DNA of 64,000 nt, taken from contig OZ037853.1 in assembly GCA_964035575.1 (NCBI GenBank), positions 280,501 to 344,500 of the forward strand, in the 5' to 3' direction. A program made the translations under genes and the position numbers. This DNA comes from Rhynchopus sp. YZ270_cl-10 (Eukaryota > Euglenozoa > Diplonemea > Diplonemida > Diplonemidae). Position 1 is the first letter of the stretch, and every line of letters starts with the position of its first letter. The notes beneath the pieces are model-generated. The model was not told the DNA's origin and did not search any database. It saw only the letters and a list, made by a program, of their open reading frames with translations. Shown one piece after another: positions 31,509 to 42,012 of this stretch.

Positions 31509-32687
31509 TTATAATCCGTAAAACGCTTGGGAGAGATCAGGGCTGTGGAGTGCCATGGGCTCCGATGGGTAGGGGACGAGACGTGGGGAGCGCTTAGAGG
31601 ATGCGGAGATGGAGGAGACGTTTGGGTCTGTTGCGGTGAGGGGCGCGCGTGTTGGTGTTGCGTCGGGGGATTCCAACCCTGCGAGTGTGTGCAGCAGGCT
31701 CGATACGTCTGCATGCTGTCCTCTAGCCCGCTCCACGAGATCCTGCTGTTGTTCGCCTGGAGACACCGCACCGATCAAAGCGTCGTCTGCGTTCTGATGT
31801 GGCGACCCAGCGTCCTCTCGCTCGCATGAAGTGGACTCAGCATTTGCCGCTGCACGCACACCACTAAATCCTGACAGCCCAGAACTCAGAAGCACTCCCA
31901 CATCGACACCAGCCTGCATTGCCTTCGTGACCCCCGCAGACGACCTGAGTGTTTTGTTAAGCGTTGCATCCACAGGGATCGGCCCCGAGGCTAGTCGCAC
32001 CGCCTCTAACAACTCGAGGAGCAGCTCTGTGGCTGCGGTCGCTGCGCGCGCTGCTGTGTCCTTCACTTGGAGAGAGGTCTGCACATTCGCCACCCAACGC
32101 GCGTTGAGCTCCGCCTTCGCAGCGCGCTGGCGGTACTCTGCCAATGCGTCCGCCGCCTGCGCCTGCCCGGCACGCCACCCCTCACGCTCCTGGCACAACA
32201 GATCCCTTTCGCGGGAGAGCGCTGTCCGCAGCACCGCGCCCTGCTCCTCTTCACGGAGCAGACTCTGCCGCATGAGCTCAAGCTCCGCATCGCGTACGTG
32301 GATGTCCCCTGCTGAGGTGCGCTCGGAGGTTTCCAACTGTGCACGCAGTGTGGCGACAGTCGAGTGTGCCTCCTTGACAGCTTGGTGTGCGGTGTGTAGT
32401 TCAGCCTCCAGGGCAGTAATCTCGCGCTGATGTGCGGCGGCGGTTGTGGAGACCACGCTGGCACGTACCTTCTCGGGGTTTATGTCCTCCAGCAGCACGG
32501 CCTCCCGCTCGGCAGCGACTGCACGCACCTTCCGCAGCTCCGCGAGGTGCGCGTCGACGCTGTCCGCAAGGCGGTCGCGCAAGGTGTCCGCCGTAGCTTC
32601 GTGCCGCGCCTCGCTGGCCGCATGCGCTGCACGCAGCTCCCTTATCTTTCCCAACGCATCCTTCAAGGTAACCGGATCGCCCTGCAT
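31509..32687 (-). CDS. Coiled-coil protein
   Basis: 392 residues from the ATG at 32687 (MQGDPVTLKDALGKIRELRA), which lies just after a pyrimidine tract ending CATAACTAG. Residues 10-230 are an Ala/Glu/Arg-rich heptad-type coiled coil (e.g. EITALEAELHTAHQAVKEAH). The C-terminal 150 residues are Ser/Pro/Ala-rich and probably disordered. No catalytic domain; a structural or scaffold role is likely. Near the stop another frame stays open to 31379 (KRFTDYKKCLRVSDADSEGD), protein-like in composition, so the C-terminus could differ through splicing or a frameshift. I keep the simple reading. Confidence 0.75.
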   Translation of the reverse strand: MQGDPVTLKDALGKIRELRAAHAASEARHEATADTLRDRLADSVDAHLAELRKVRAVAAEREAVLLEDINPEKVRASVVSTTAAAHQREITALEAELHTAHQAVKEAHSTVATLRAQLETSERTSAGDIHVRDAELELMRQSLLREEEQGAVLRTALSRERDLLCQEREGWRAGQAQAADALAEYRQRAAKAELNARWVANVQTSLQVKDTAARAATAATELLLELLEAVRLASGPIPVDATLNKTLRSSAGVTKAMQAGVDVGVLLSSGLSGFSGVRAAANAESTSCEREDAGSPHQNADDALIGAVSPGEQQQDLVERARGQHADVSSLLHTLAGLESPDATPTRAPLTATDPNVSSISASSKRSPRLVPYPSEPMALHSPDLSQAFYGL

Positions 32688-33149
32688 AGTTTACTAGTTA
32701 TGAAGAAAGGGGAAAAGATGTGTTCAACACGTTACCATGTCGTGTGGTGTCTGTAGGGGCAGTGTTGTGCAATGCGTAGGGCAAAAGGGGTAAAGGAGGT
32801 AAAGCAAGTGGCACCGTATTCAGCTCTGACAAAATGCTCGAGAGACTCGTTACTCTTTGCTTGTTGCTCAAAAGGATAAAAACGGGAAGAGGAAAAATTT
32901 AGGTTGTTTGTTGTTTGCTTCCACTTTTTTTGCCAAAATGTGTTTAGCTTTCAGTTATTAGTGTGCATGCAAAGGTCAATCCGCACCCCGTTGCAACGCA
33001 CACACAGCAGAAGGGATCAGGCTCTTAGAGGTTTTCTAAAGTCCCTCGCCCCGTTGTATATTGCTTGTGCGTCACATCAGTGTGCTGTGTCAACGTTTTG
33101 TGCGTGTACATGTCGGCAAGGCAAACATCAATACGGCGGTGGAGGGTAG

Positions 33150-33440
33150 GGTGGAGATCCTGAGCCGGATACAGACCTACTGGAAAAGCAGAAGAGGAAC
33201 GGCAACCAAAAGGTAACCAACCCCGAACAATGATGAAAAAGAGTGTGGGGAAGGGGAGAGGGTTCTTAGTAACTTTGATACAGCATAAAGCGATGAGGGG
33301 GACGCAAGGCAGAAACACACGACACATGCAGGGGGAAAAGAAGGTTTCAAACCAAAAACTGACCCACCTTAGACACCCGGGCATGGTATACAGTGAGTTA
33401 GAGACAGGAGACCTAACACTGCTTTTTTGAAAAGGACCTT
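33150..33440. repeat. Spacer duplicate, copy 1
   Basis: From about GGTGGAGATCCTGAGCCGGA to the T-run at 33430 this nearly matches 35250-35545, and its first 80 bases also match 37830-37915. It separates members of the Ub-LRR array. The minus strand holds a hydrophobic frame (FFSPCMCRVFLPCVPLIALC) in both copies, but nothing supports expression. Confidence 0.8.
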
Positions 33441-33629
33441 ATGAAAAGTTTGAATATCGTCCAGGGGGAAAGAAAATGGGGTAAAACAATAAAAGGGGTA
33501 CGTTCCCTGCCCACCCACAGCCGCTGCAGCAGCGTTTCCAGCTCTGTTGCCTGCAGTGCTTTGCGGGAGGAGTGGCCTGTGAGGGTGTGCGTCGTGCAGC
33601 TTCGAGGTCGCAGTGCGCAGCTGGCGGCG

Positions 33630-34604
33630 TCACTCTGCGTGTCTCAGTCGCTTCCGGGATTCCTCAAGTGGTTCGTCTCTGCTGCGTTTCGGACGGGATT
33701 CAACCACTAAACCCCACAGCTCTTGTTTCCTCACTGTGCTCGACACAACATCGCTGCAGCCGGTGAGGTAGATGCTCTCCAACGAAGTGCATTCCTGAAG
33801 GAAGCAGGAGGGTCTAATCTCTGAGACACTGCGCAGTGGTCCCAAATCCAGCGAACACAAAGCACGGCATCCATAAAGGAAGCTGTGCTCAATTGTCGTA
33901 ACACTTCTCAGAGGTGTCAAGTCCAGTGAACGCAAAGCAGTGCATCCATAAAGGAAGCTGTGCTCAATTCCTGCAATAATTGTCAGAGGTGTCAAGTCCA
34001 GTGAACACAAAGAACGGCATCCATAAAGGAAGCTGTGTTTAATTTGTGTCACACTGCTGAATGGTGCTAAGTCCAATGTACACAAAGCAGTGCATCCAGC
34101 AAGGAAGCTGTACCCAATGTCTGTAACATGGATCAACCCAGACAGGTCGATGCTTGTCAATGAAGTGCAGGAAGCAAGAAACCAGTGCCCGATGTGAGTC
34201 ACAACAGACTCAGCACTCAGATCAAGACACGTCAACAACGATGCGCCCCACAAGAAGAAATCAGGAATGATCGTCGCAACCTCCGCCAGCAGAAGCAAAC
34301 ACGCCACCTCAGCATCCCTCACAGTCTCCAGCCTCTCAGCAGTGATGTCGGTCTCACCCAACGCATGAAGTGCTGCTCTGGCCTCGTGTTTCTTTGCCGT
34401 CGCCAGGACTATCGTGTCTCCAGCACTCAGCTGCGTCATGTCGTATCCTGCGTCCATCGTCTCCCCACCGAAACTCATCACAAAGCCGTCTTCAGGCAAC
34501 CCCACTGCAGACGCCACCTTCCGACGCATCACCTCAGGTGTGTCATCCTCACCCAGCTCCACCGTATCCTTCACTCCGTTCAACCCCTTGATAGTCAAAT
34601 CCAT
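33630..34604 (-). CDS. Ubiquitin-like + BspA-type LRR protein, copy with 7 LRRs
   Basis: 324 residues from the ATG at 34604. Ub-like residues 1-70, helical linker (EARAALHALGETDITAERLE), then seven LRRs such as CTSLTSIDLSGLIHVTDIG, CRSLCSLDLTPLTIIAGI and CTALRSLDLTPLRSVTTI, and the basic tail RPKRSRDEPLEESRKRLRH. It has two or three more LRRs than its neighbours; the extra units share a repeated HSFLYGC core, as expected from unequal crossing-over. About 50 bases before the ATG is a strong pyrimidine tract ending ATCACCGCAG, present in all array members, which could be a cis- or trans-splice acceptor. Confidence 0.87.
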   Translation of the reverse strand: MDLTIKGLNGVKDTVELGEDDTPEVMRRKVASAVGLPEDGFVMSFGGETMDAGYDMTQLSAGDTIVLATAKKHEARAALHALGETDITAERLETVRDAEVACLLLLAEVATIIPDFFLWGASLLTCLDLSAESVVTHIGHWFLASCTSLTSIDLSGLIHVTDIGYSFLAGCTALCTLDLAPFSSVTQIKHSFLYGCRSLCSLDLTPLTIIAGIEHSFLYGCTALRSLDLTPLRSVTTIEHSFLYGCRALCSLDLGPLRSVSEIRPSCFLQECTSLESIYLTGCSDVVSSTVRKQELWGLVVESRPKRSRDEPLEESRKRLRHAE

Positions 34605-35320
34605 TGTTGCTTTTTGTGTTTCCCGAAGTTTTCCCTTGTTGTTGTCCTGCGGTGATGTTGATGTGGAGAAGGTGTGGGGAAAGAAACAACACAGCACTCT
34701 GAAAAACAGCTAAAAAATACAAAATCCTCTGCGGGTTGCAGCCTTCTTCCAGTGGTTGACAACGCAACACAGGAACACATGCGACAACTCATCGGCTGCC
34801 CGTCGCTGCTGCCACAGCGATGTGTATGCAGAGTAGAAGGCACAGTCGTTGAGGTTGGCTCGCAGTGTGGTCTCAACTCTTTGCATCACAGAAAAGATAC
34901 ATCCCACGGTCATCACACTCAAAGGTGTCTGACGAAGCCATGGTACACAACATTTCAGTAATTGTGCGGTAACGACGCCCGCTTACATTTGCAACCACGA
35001 CAACGACACCTTGTATAAGAAACGGCACAGAGAGAACGACTTCGGTGGCCACACCTCTTCCCCCACACGTGAGACAATGAAAGGAAGTTGAAAGTGCAAA
35101 GACATCACCGTTCATCGGTGGACTAAAAATGACCAGACTACTTTCCACACAATGTCATTTGTCCTGCCCTCGACACCACAGCACCAATAGGTGAAATAAC
35201 GCCATTCTTCACGTAGCTCTATTCCCCAGGCCTCCTGCAGGGTGGAGGGTGGAGATCCTGAGCCGGATACAGACCTACTGGAAAAGCAGAAGAGGAACGG
35301 CAACCAAAAGGTAACCAACC
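34605..35320 (-). repeat. 710 bp upstream block of the LRR array, copy A
   Basis: Almost identical to 37192-37905, so the unit (LRR gene plus this upstream block) was duplicated recently. It contains protein-like frames on the minus strand: HWKKAATRRGF-type near 34720-34900, a GRGVATEVVLSVPFLIQGVV stretch at about 34990-35060, and EEWRYFTYWCCGVEGRTNDI at about 35170-35230. They lie in different frames and may be remnants of an older gene or exons of an unrecognised one. It also holds the common 5' leader of the LRR genes. Confidence 0.8.
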
Positions 35321-35545
35321 CCGAACAATGATGAAAAAGAGTGTGGGGAAGGGGAGAGGGTTCTTAGTAACTTTGATGCAGCATAAAGCGATGAGGGGGA
35401 CGCAAGGCAGAAACACACGACACATGCAGGGGGAAAAGAAGGTTTCAAACCAAAAACTGATCCACCTTAGACACCTGGGCATGGTATACAGTGAGTTAAA
35501 GACAGGAGACCTGTCACTGCTTTTTTGAAAAGGGGCTTCATGAAA
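35250..35545. repeat. Spacer duplicate, copy 2
   Basis: Matches 33150-33440 with about a dozen differences. Confidence 0.8.
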
Positions 35546-35740
35546 AGTATCAACATCGTCCAGTGAGCAAGAAAAATGGGAGGAAAACAATAAAATCCTT
35601 AAAAAGGGGTACGTTCCCTGCCCGCCCGCAGCCGCTGCAGCAGCGTTTCCAGCTCTGTTGCCTGCAGTGCTTTGCGGGAGGAGTGGCCTGTGAGGGTGTG
35701 CGTCGTGCAGCTTCGAGGTCGCAGTGCACAGCTGGCGGCG

Positions 35741-37191
35741 TCACTCTGCGTGTCTCAGTCGCTTCCGGGATTCCTCAAGTGGTTCGTCTCTGCTGCGTTT
35801 CGGACGGGATTCAACCACTAAACGCATCAGTATTGTCCTCACTCTGGTCGACACAACATCGCTGCAGCCGGTGAGGTAGATGCTCCCCAACGAAGTGCAT
35901 TCCCAAAGAAAGCCGTAGGAGTCAATCGCTGTGACACTGCGCAGTGGTGATAAGTCTAGTTCACACAAAGAACTGCATCCTTTAAGAAAGCTGTGCCCAA
36001 CTCCTGTAACTCTGCTGAGTGGTGTCAAGTCCAGATTGCACAAAGAACTGCATCCTCCAAGGAAGCTGTACTGAATTTGTGTAACATGGATCAACCCAGA
36101 CAGGTCGATGCTTGTCAATGAAATATTAAACTTGAAAAACGTGATCCACCCCCGCAAAAAGAAAAACCAGCAAAAGGGAAGGATGGCACCACGGTGTGCC
36201 AGAGAGTGGCTTGATCCCATTTGCTGACTTATACCCAACAAAGAAGCGACACCTAAGTGAACAGGGGCCGTATACCACCGCTGGTGGCCTAGGTTAGTAT
36301 ATAAGCCAGGTCAAGGTCCGCACTCTGGCAGCGTCAAAAGAAATAAACAACAATAAAACCACCAGTCATTCCAATGGGAGGAACGAATGACTGGCATCTC
36401 CTAATTCTCTAAACTGCGGTGAGTGGAACACCCAACTGATGCAAACCACTGCCGCAGGTTAGCACCTACAAAAAGCAAAGAAAAGCAAAGAAAAGAAAAG
36501 CAAAAGCTCTGCATGGTCGTAAAGTAGGTGCAGGGTCGCTTAAATCCCTGAGGGCACAAAAAGCCCAGCATACACCTCCTCCAGTTTCTTTGGACCCTCC
36601 AGTATCATGTGCCCGGGTTTGCAAAAGTGCAATGCAACCATCCCACGCGTGGCCTTCGTTCACTCAAAAAAGAGATTATATCCGGGGACGCCAGGGCAAA
36701 AATGCCGGGGGGCTGCCACCTCACGTTTTTGTCCCCTCGATGCTTGTCAATGAAGTGCAGTGCTCAAGAAAGCCGCCCTTAATATGAGTCACAACAGACT
36801 CAGCACTCAGATCAAGACTCGTCAACGATGAATCCGACAAGAATAGATAAGGAATCACCGTCGCAACCTCCGCCTGCAGAAGCAAACACGCCACCTCAGG
36901 ATCCTGCACACTCTTCAGCCTCTCAGCCGTGATGTTGTTCTCACCCAACGCAAGAAGTGCTGCTCTGGCCTCGTGTTTCTTTGTCGTCGACAGGACTATC
37001 GTGTCTCCAGCACTCAGCTGCGTCGTGTCGTATCCTTCGTCCATCGTCTCCCCACCGAAACTAATCACAAAGCCGTCTTCAGGCAACCCCACTGCAGACG
37101 CCACCTTCCGACGCATCACCTCAGGTGTGTCATCCTCACCCAGCTCCACCGTATCCTTCACTCCGTTCAACCCTTCAATAGTCAAATCCAT
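35741..37191 (-). pseudogene. Ub-LRR gene (5 LRRs) interrupted by element Y
   Basis: The N-terminal part runs from the ATG at 37191 to 36755 and stops in the second LRR (CTSLTSI). The C-terminal part continues at 36122 (SLTSIDLSGLIHVTQIQYSF) through three more LRRs to the stop at 35741. Between them is a 614 bp element flanked by an 18 bp repeat of LRR coding sequence. The rest of the gene shows no other damage, so the insertion is recent. Unless the element is removed as an intron, for which I see no suitable splice sites at its edges, the gene is broken. Confidence 0.82.
36123..36736. mobile_element. Element Y (614 bp, 18 bp target duplication)
   Basis: Flanked by TCGATGCTTGTCAATGAA at 36105-36122 and 36737-36754. 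It shares with element X a central CTGCGGTGAG ... ACTGCCGC(A/T)GGTTAGC block and a late CAAAAATG...GGGGGGC block, and a similar length, so X and Y look like diverged members of one family. It has an AAAGCAAAG microsatellite at 36472-36505 and an inverted repeat CAGTCATTCC/GGAACGAATGACTG at 36362-36394. No coding capacity. Confidence 0.75.
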
Positions 37192-37905
37192 TGTTGCTTT
37201 TTGTGTTTCCCGAGGTTTTCCCTTGTTGTTGTCCTGCGGTGATGTTGATGTGGAGAAGGTGTGGGGAAAGAAACAACACAGCACTCTGAAAAACAGCTAA
37301 AAAATACAAAATCCTCTGCGGGTTGCAGCCTTCTTCCAGTGGTTGACAACGCAACACAGGAACACATGCGACAACTCATCGGCTGCTCGTCGCTGCTGCC
37401 ACAGCGATGTGTATGCAGAGTAGAAGGCACAGTCGTTGAGGTTGGCTCGCAGTGTGGTCTCAACTCTTTGCATCACAGAAAAGATACATCCCACGGTCAT
37501 CACACTCAAAGGTGTCTGACCAAGCCATGGTACGCAACATTGCAATAATCGTGCGGTAACGACGCCCGCTTACACTTGCAACCACGACAACGACACCTTG
37601 TATAAGAAACGGCACAGAGAGAACGACTTCGGTGGCCACACCTCTTCCCCCACACGTGAGACAATGAAAGGAAGTTGAAAGTGCAAAGACATCACCGTTC
37701 ATCGGTGGACTAAAAATGACCAGACTACTTTCCACACAATGTCATTTGTCCTGTCCTCGACACCACAGCACCAATAGGTGAAATAACGCCATTCTTCACG
37801 TAGCTCTATTCCCCAGGCCTCCTGCAGGGTGGAGGGTGGAGATCCTGAGCCGGATACAGACCTACTGGAAAAGCAGAAGAGGAACGGCAACCAAAAGGTA
37901 ACCAA
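37192..37905 (-). repeat. 710 bp upstream block of the LRR array, copy B
   Basis: Near-identical to copy A at 34605. The few differences change residues in the possible frames without favouring synonymous sites as far as I can tell by eye, so coding constraint is not evident. Confidence 0.8.
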
Positions 37906-38064
37906 CCCTGAACAATGATGAAAACATCACATAAGACACCCCTGCCCGCCCGCAGCCGCTGCAGCAGCGTTTCCAGCTCTGTTGCCTGCAGTGTTTTGCG
38001 AGAGGAGTGGCCTGTGAGGGTGTGCGTCGTGCAGCTTCGAGGTCGCAGTGCACAGCTGGCGGCG

Positions 38065-38886
38065 TCACTCTGCGTGTCTCAGTCGCTTGCGGGATTCCTC
38101 AAGTGGTTCGTCTCTGCTGAGGTTCGGACGGGATTCAACCACTAACTCCTTCTGCTTGCCTTTCCTCACTGTGCTCGACACAACATCGCTGCAGCCGGTG
38201 AGGTAGATGCTCTCCAACGAAGTGCAATCATCAAGAAAGTAGTACGGGTTAATCCTTGTGACACTGCTTAGTGGTGATAAGTCCAGTGTGCACAAAGAAC
38301 TGCATCCATCAAGAAAGCCGTCGCTAATTTGTGTAACACTCCTGAGTGGTGTCAAGTCCAGTGTACGCAAAGCACGGCATCCATAAAGGAAGTCACTACG
38401 AATTTGCGTGACATGGATCAACCCAGACAGATCGATGCTTGTCAATGAAGTGCAGTCCATAAGAAAGTTGCGCTCAATTTGAGTCACAACAGACTCAGCA
38501 CTCAGATCAAGACTCGTCATCGATGCGTCCATCAAGAAGTAAGCAGGAATGATCGTCGCAACCTCCGCCAGCAGAAGCAAACACGCCACCTCAGGATCCT
38601 CCACACTCTCCAGCCTCTCAGCAGTGATGTCAGTCTCACCCAACGCATGAAGTGCTGCTCTGGCCTCCATCTTCGTCGTCGTCGACAGGACTATCGTGTC
38701 TCCAGCACTCAGCTGCGTCATGTCGTATTCTTCGTCCACCGCCTCCCCACCGAAACTCATCACAAAGCCGTCTTCAGGCAACCCCACTGCAGACGCCACC
38801 TTCCGACGCATCACCGCAGGTGTGTCATCCTCACCCAGCTCCACCGTATCCTTCACTCCGTTCCACCCCTTGATAGTCAAATCCAT
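38065..38886 (-). CDS. Ubiquitin-like + BspA-type LRR protein, copy with 5 LRRs
   Basis: 273 residues from the ATG at 38886. Ub-like N-terminus (MDLTIKGWNGVKDTVELGED), linker, five LRRs (CRALRTLDLTPLRSVTQI, CSSLCTLDLSPLSSVTRI among them) and tail RPNLSRDEPLEESRKRLRH, in which the first basic pair is weakened (KR to NL). Its leader keeps the pyrimidine/CAG motif, but the sequence upstream of about 38990 differs from the 710 bp blocks, so it marks the edge of the duplicated array. Confidence 0.87.
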   Translation of the reverse strand: MDLTIKGWNGVKDTVELGEDDTPAVMRRKVASAVGLPEDGFVMSFGGEAVDEEYDMTQLSAGDTIVLSTTTKMEARAALHALGETDITAERLESVEDPEVACLLLLAEVATIIPAYFLMDASMTSLDLSAESVVTQIERNFLMDCTSLTSIDLSGLIHVTQIRSDFLYGCRALRTLDLTPLRSVTQISDGFLDGCSSLCTLDLSPLSSVTRINPYYFLDDCTSLESIYLTGCSDVVSSTVRKGKQKELVVESRPNLSRDEPLEESRKRLRHAE

Positions 38887-38989
38887 TGTTGCTTTTTTTG
38901 TGTTTCCCGAGGTTTTCCCTTGTTGTTGTCCTGTGGTGATGTTGATGTGGAGAAGGTGTGTGGAAAGAAACAACACAGCACATCTGCTC

Positions 38990-39608
38990 TCTTCTTGTCC
39001 AGCGTCAGAACGCCACCTGATCTTGATATCACGACTCGGAAAGGAGAATAGTGTTTTCGTTGAACGCAGCCAAAACAGTGTGTGGGATCTGAATTGACGC
39101 AAAGTGATTTAAAGGAGGCAGACAATAGTCGGCATCGGGCGAGCAGAACGTTGGCTACATTATTCCAGTTTCTGATAACACTGCGTGGAAGGGAAAACTC
39201 TTAAAACAACAGAGAGAGGGGGCCTATGGGTAACATTACTACACTCAGAGAGCATTGACAGAAAGAGGAAAAGAAGGTAAAACAAGCGAACAATAGAGTG
39301 AACAAACGACAAAAGGGACATAAAAAAAAAGGCCATGAAATAACCTAAAAAAAAAGCCCTTACTGTAAGCCACCCAATATAAAACATCATAAATTTGCAA
39401 AAGAAAAATACAAAGTGTACAGTACAAATTGACCCCTGAGGGTGGAATTCATTATTCCTTTTCCCCCCCTTGAAAGCCTTGGTGTTTTTTTTTATTTTTG
39501 TGTGCAAATTACCCTTCGATGTTGTTCATTTGAATAATCGCTACACAATCAACGGCAATTCACGCATTGCTCGAGAGAGGCTCACACAGAAGAGCAAACA
39601 TGAAATCT
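38990..39608. other. Intergenic, nothing recognised
   Basis: AT-rich spacer without repeats of the families seen elsewhere or any supported frame. Confidence 0.5.
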
Positions 39609-41255
39609 CTAATATGAAGCACCACCAGCTTGCGACCTCCTTAGCGAACGGTGCGGCGGCGGTGCATCGGAAACGATGCCAAAAGGGGCACGGAGGGTGT
39701 GCTGTGCGATGCTGTGACATTTGATGCCACTGTGGCGTGGTTCTTCTGAGGGCATACGGACGTCACCTTCCCCAGCACCACCACCACCACCACAAAGAGC
39801 GCAGAAATCCTTAAAACTCACACGTGCCGCGTCATGCCCCATCTCCTCCAAATCTTCGACCTTCACGTTGACACGAAACTCCCTTGCCACTGCCCCACAA
39901 AAGTCCTCGACCCTCAACGTACCACGCCCCTGGCAGAGCTGTCTCCAGGCGTACTGCATCTCCCCTAGACTGCCGTGCCCACCACAGAGGGCAACCTGCT
40001 GTAGCAGCAGGCGGCGAAGCTCTGAGGCGGTTTTGGGGGTCACAGCAGGAGCTTCTCTTGCCGCATGAGTGTCAGGGGACGGTGCGGGTGGACGCTTTCG
40101 TGGCATGCTCTCGGCGGTGGTGGTGCTTGGCTGGCCCATCAGCGCCCCGACACTCGAGACAAATGTCTTGCTATTATGTGGTGGAGGGGAGGCAGGAAGA
40201 TCGACCTCCCCAAGGACAACGTTGCTTTGTGTCATCTTCGCTCGCAGACCAGGTCCGAGGCCGTAGCCACCAGCGCGTGGGTCCTCGCGTGGGGTGGAGG
40301 TGGTGAGTCTACGGCCGTCGATGCGCATGGTGCCGGGGTCTGCTTGGAGTGTGGAGTCGAGGTGGTGCTCCTGTGCACGGACGTGGCGTTTTCCGCTGGG
40401 TGAGCCTTCCGTTGGGGATTGTGGTGAGGGCAGCCTGCACGGTGTGTTGCTGTGTCCCTGCCGTGTGACTACCTCGTTGGCGGAGGTGCTCAGGTGCTCT
40501 GCTTTGCTTGCGTGAGGTGTCTCCACACAGCCGCGCTTCACCGGGGCAGCCCTCTCAGCGCTCTCGCCATGCGCGACGCCGAACCCATAGCCGCCGCTGT
40601 GTCCCCACCACTCCTGCCGCGTGGTCTTCATATGTGGCGGGCTTGCTGAGTGGACGCGTTTGTATCGTTGTGGGTCGCGTGGGGAGTGCACGTCTCCAGT
40701 TAAGAGGGTGAGTCCGTCGTCCCTGCGGGTGCCGCTGCGTTGCTGCGGAGGGAGGCCGACGGAGATGAGGCTAGAGTCGGTGCTGCGTGTGTGGGTCTGG
40801 ACGGCACGGCGTCCTTGTGGGGAGTGTTCTGCGTGCGTGCCTTCGCCAGAGGCAAGCACAGCAACGCTGATGCCGGCACCCCCGCCGTAGTGGTCGAGGT
40901 TGTTTGCGATGCCTGCGGTGCTTGTGGTGCCTCGAGGGCTGGGGCTCATGCTGGGGCGTGGAAGCGGTGGAGGGGTCTGGGTCTGCGGCGCAACAGAGCT
41001 GGCACGGCCCTTCAGAACCAGCGTCGCCGCGGTGCAGTCGATGCCCAGAGTGGTGAACACTGCGCGGTTGCGCAGGGTGCTGCCGTCGCTGTCCAGACAG
41101 AGCTGCATGTCTCCTAGCGCGGGTGCGCCCTCAGTGGTCCAGAGCAGCCCGCGTGCATCCTGCATGACCTCGGACACTGTGTGGGCTGCGTCGACGTGGA
41201 GCAGCACTGCGTCGTCGTTGTCCTGCTCCTCGCGGCGGACAAATACCTTAGCCAT
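39609..41255 (-). CDS. Protein with Ub-like N-terminus and EF-hand-like C-terminus
   Basis: 548 residues from the ATG at 41255 (MAKVFVRREEQDNDDAVLLH). Residues 1-80 have a beta-grasp pattern (HVDAAHTVSEVMQDARGLLW ... CTAATLVLKG). About 300 residues of Pro/Ser/Thr/Arg-rich disorder follow. At about 425-500 two helix-loop-helix units (ELRRLLLQQVALCGGHGSLG; FREFRV-like helix, VEDLEEMGHDAARVSFKDFC) look like degenerate EF-hands with incomplete calcium ligands. A scaffold or regulatory role is inferred. The start codon lies after a CCCTCCAG acceptor-like sequence. Confidence 0.75.
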   Translation of the reverse strand: MAKVFVRREEQDNDDAVLLHVDAAHTVSEVMQDARGLLWTTEGAPALGDMQLCLDSDGSTLRNRAVFTTLGIDCTAATLVLKGRASSVAPQTQTPPPLPRPSMSPSPRGTTSTAGIANNLDHYGGGAGISVAVLASGEGTHAEHSPQGRRAVQTHTRSTDSSLISVGLPPQQRSGTRRDDGLTLLTGDVHSPRDPQRYKRVHSASPPHMKTTRQEWWGHSGGYGFGVAHGESAERAAPVKRGCVETPHASKAEHLSTSANEVVTRQGHSNTPCRLPSPQSPTEGSPSGKRHVRAQEHHLDSTLQADPGTMRIDGRRLTTSTPREDPRAGGYGLGPGLRAKMTQSNVVLGEVDLPASPPPHNSKTFVSSVGALMGQPSTTTAESMPRKRPPAPSPDTHAAREAPAVTPKTASELRRLLLQQVALCGGHGSLGEMQYAWRQLCQGRGTLRVEDFCGAVAREFRVNVKVEDLEEMGHDAARVSFKDFCALCGGGGGAGEGDVRMPSEEPRHSGIKCHSIAQHTLRAPFGIVSDAPPPHRSLRRSQAGGASY

Positions 41256-41825
41256 GGTGTGGTGGTGTTCCTGGAGGGTTGTTGTGGCAGGGAAGTGGTG
41301 TTTTGTGGTGTTGTAGTGTAGAAGAAACGTGAATACGGTCCATGAACACACGGAGAGCCGGGCATCAGCAGCATCGTTCCTGATGTGTATCTGATGACTA
41401 ATAGGGGTACTTCTTGCGCAGGATATGACCCCAAGATGTGCGTGTGTTTGGAAGCAGGTGTGGGTAGCTACCTATTAGCAGAGTATTACTTAGTGCACTG
41501 TGTGCGATGTGGTACTACATTGTCCAGGCAGTGTCTGTGTGTGTGTACCCGAGAGAGATACGTACACTAGAGAAATGTTTCTCGTTCTCTTGTTTGACGT
41601 GAACCCACCGTAAACGGTAGTTCCTTTTGCTGGGAGAATAGGGTAGGGAAAAGGGTGGCAGCGTTCTTTCTTTTTCTTTTTTTTCCAGAAAAACATGTCG
41701 CCAACACCGACCGAGAAAAAAAATGTTTAGGTCACCCTTATGTTATTGTGTTTCATCGACAATCACCCCAAGATAGGCTGCCTTTTTTTTTTTTTGAATA
41801 CTAATCAAACATTGAAAGAAAAATA

Positions 41826-42012
41826 TAGAAATAGAAACGACGGATAGTGCGTGCCCGCTTTTTAGCGGATTTGGTTGTTCACTAAGATACACCTCACTCA
41901 CATTCAGTGAAAAAAAAAACACAAACCTTTTGCGGTGCGATAAAACAAAAAAGTGTTTTCTTGTCTTTCATTTATGCTTTATGCTTCACTGTCATATTCT
42001 GAAGTCGTTTTT
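41826..42012. mobile_element. TAGAAA-ended element, second copy
   Basis: Inverse orientation to 14297-14485. Shared blocks include CGACGGATAGTGCGTGCCCG-type ends, a TTTTGCGGTGCGATAAA centre and an AAGTGTTTTC block; overall identity is perhaps 75-80% by eye. Confidence 0.55.

Noticed and set aside
31379-31540. Alternative C-terminus of the coiled-coil protein in another frame
   Set aside because: No intron that would join it is visible; kept only as a note with the gene.
18238-36736. Idea that all X, Y and Z insertions are introns with direct repeats
   Set aside because: Only X1 has GT-AG at usable places; the duplications at X2, Y and Z contain no suitable AG/GT pair.
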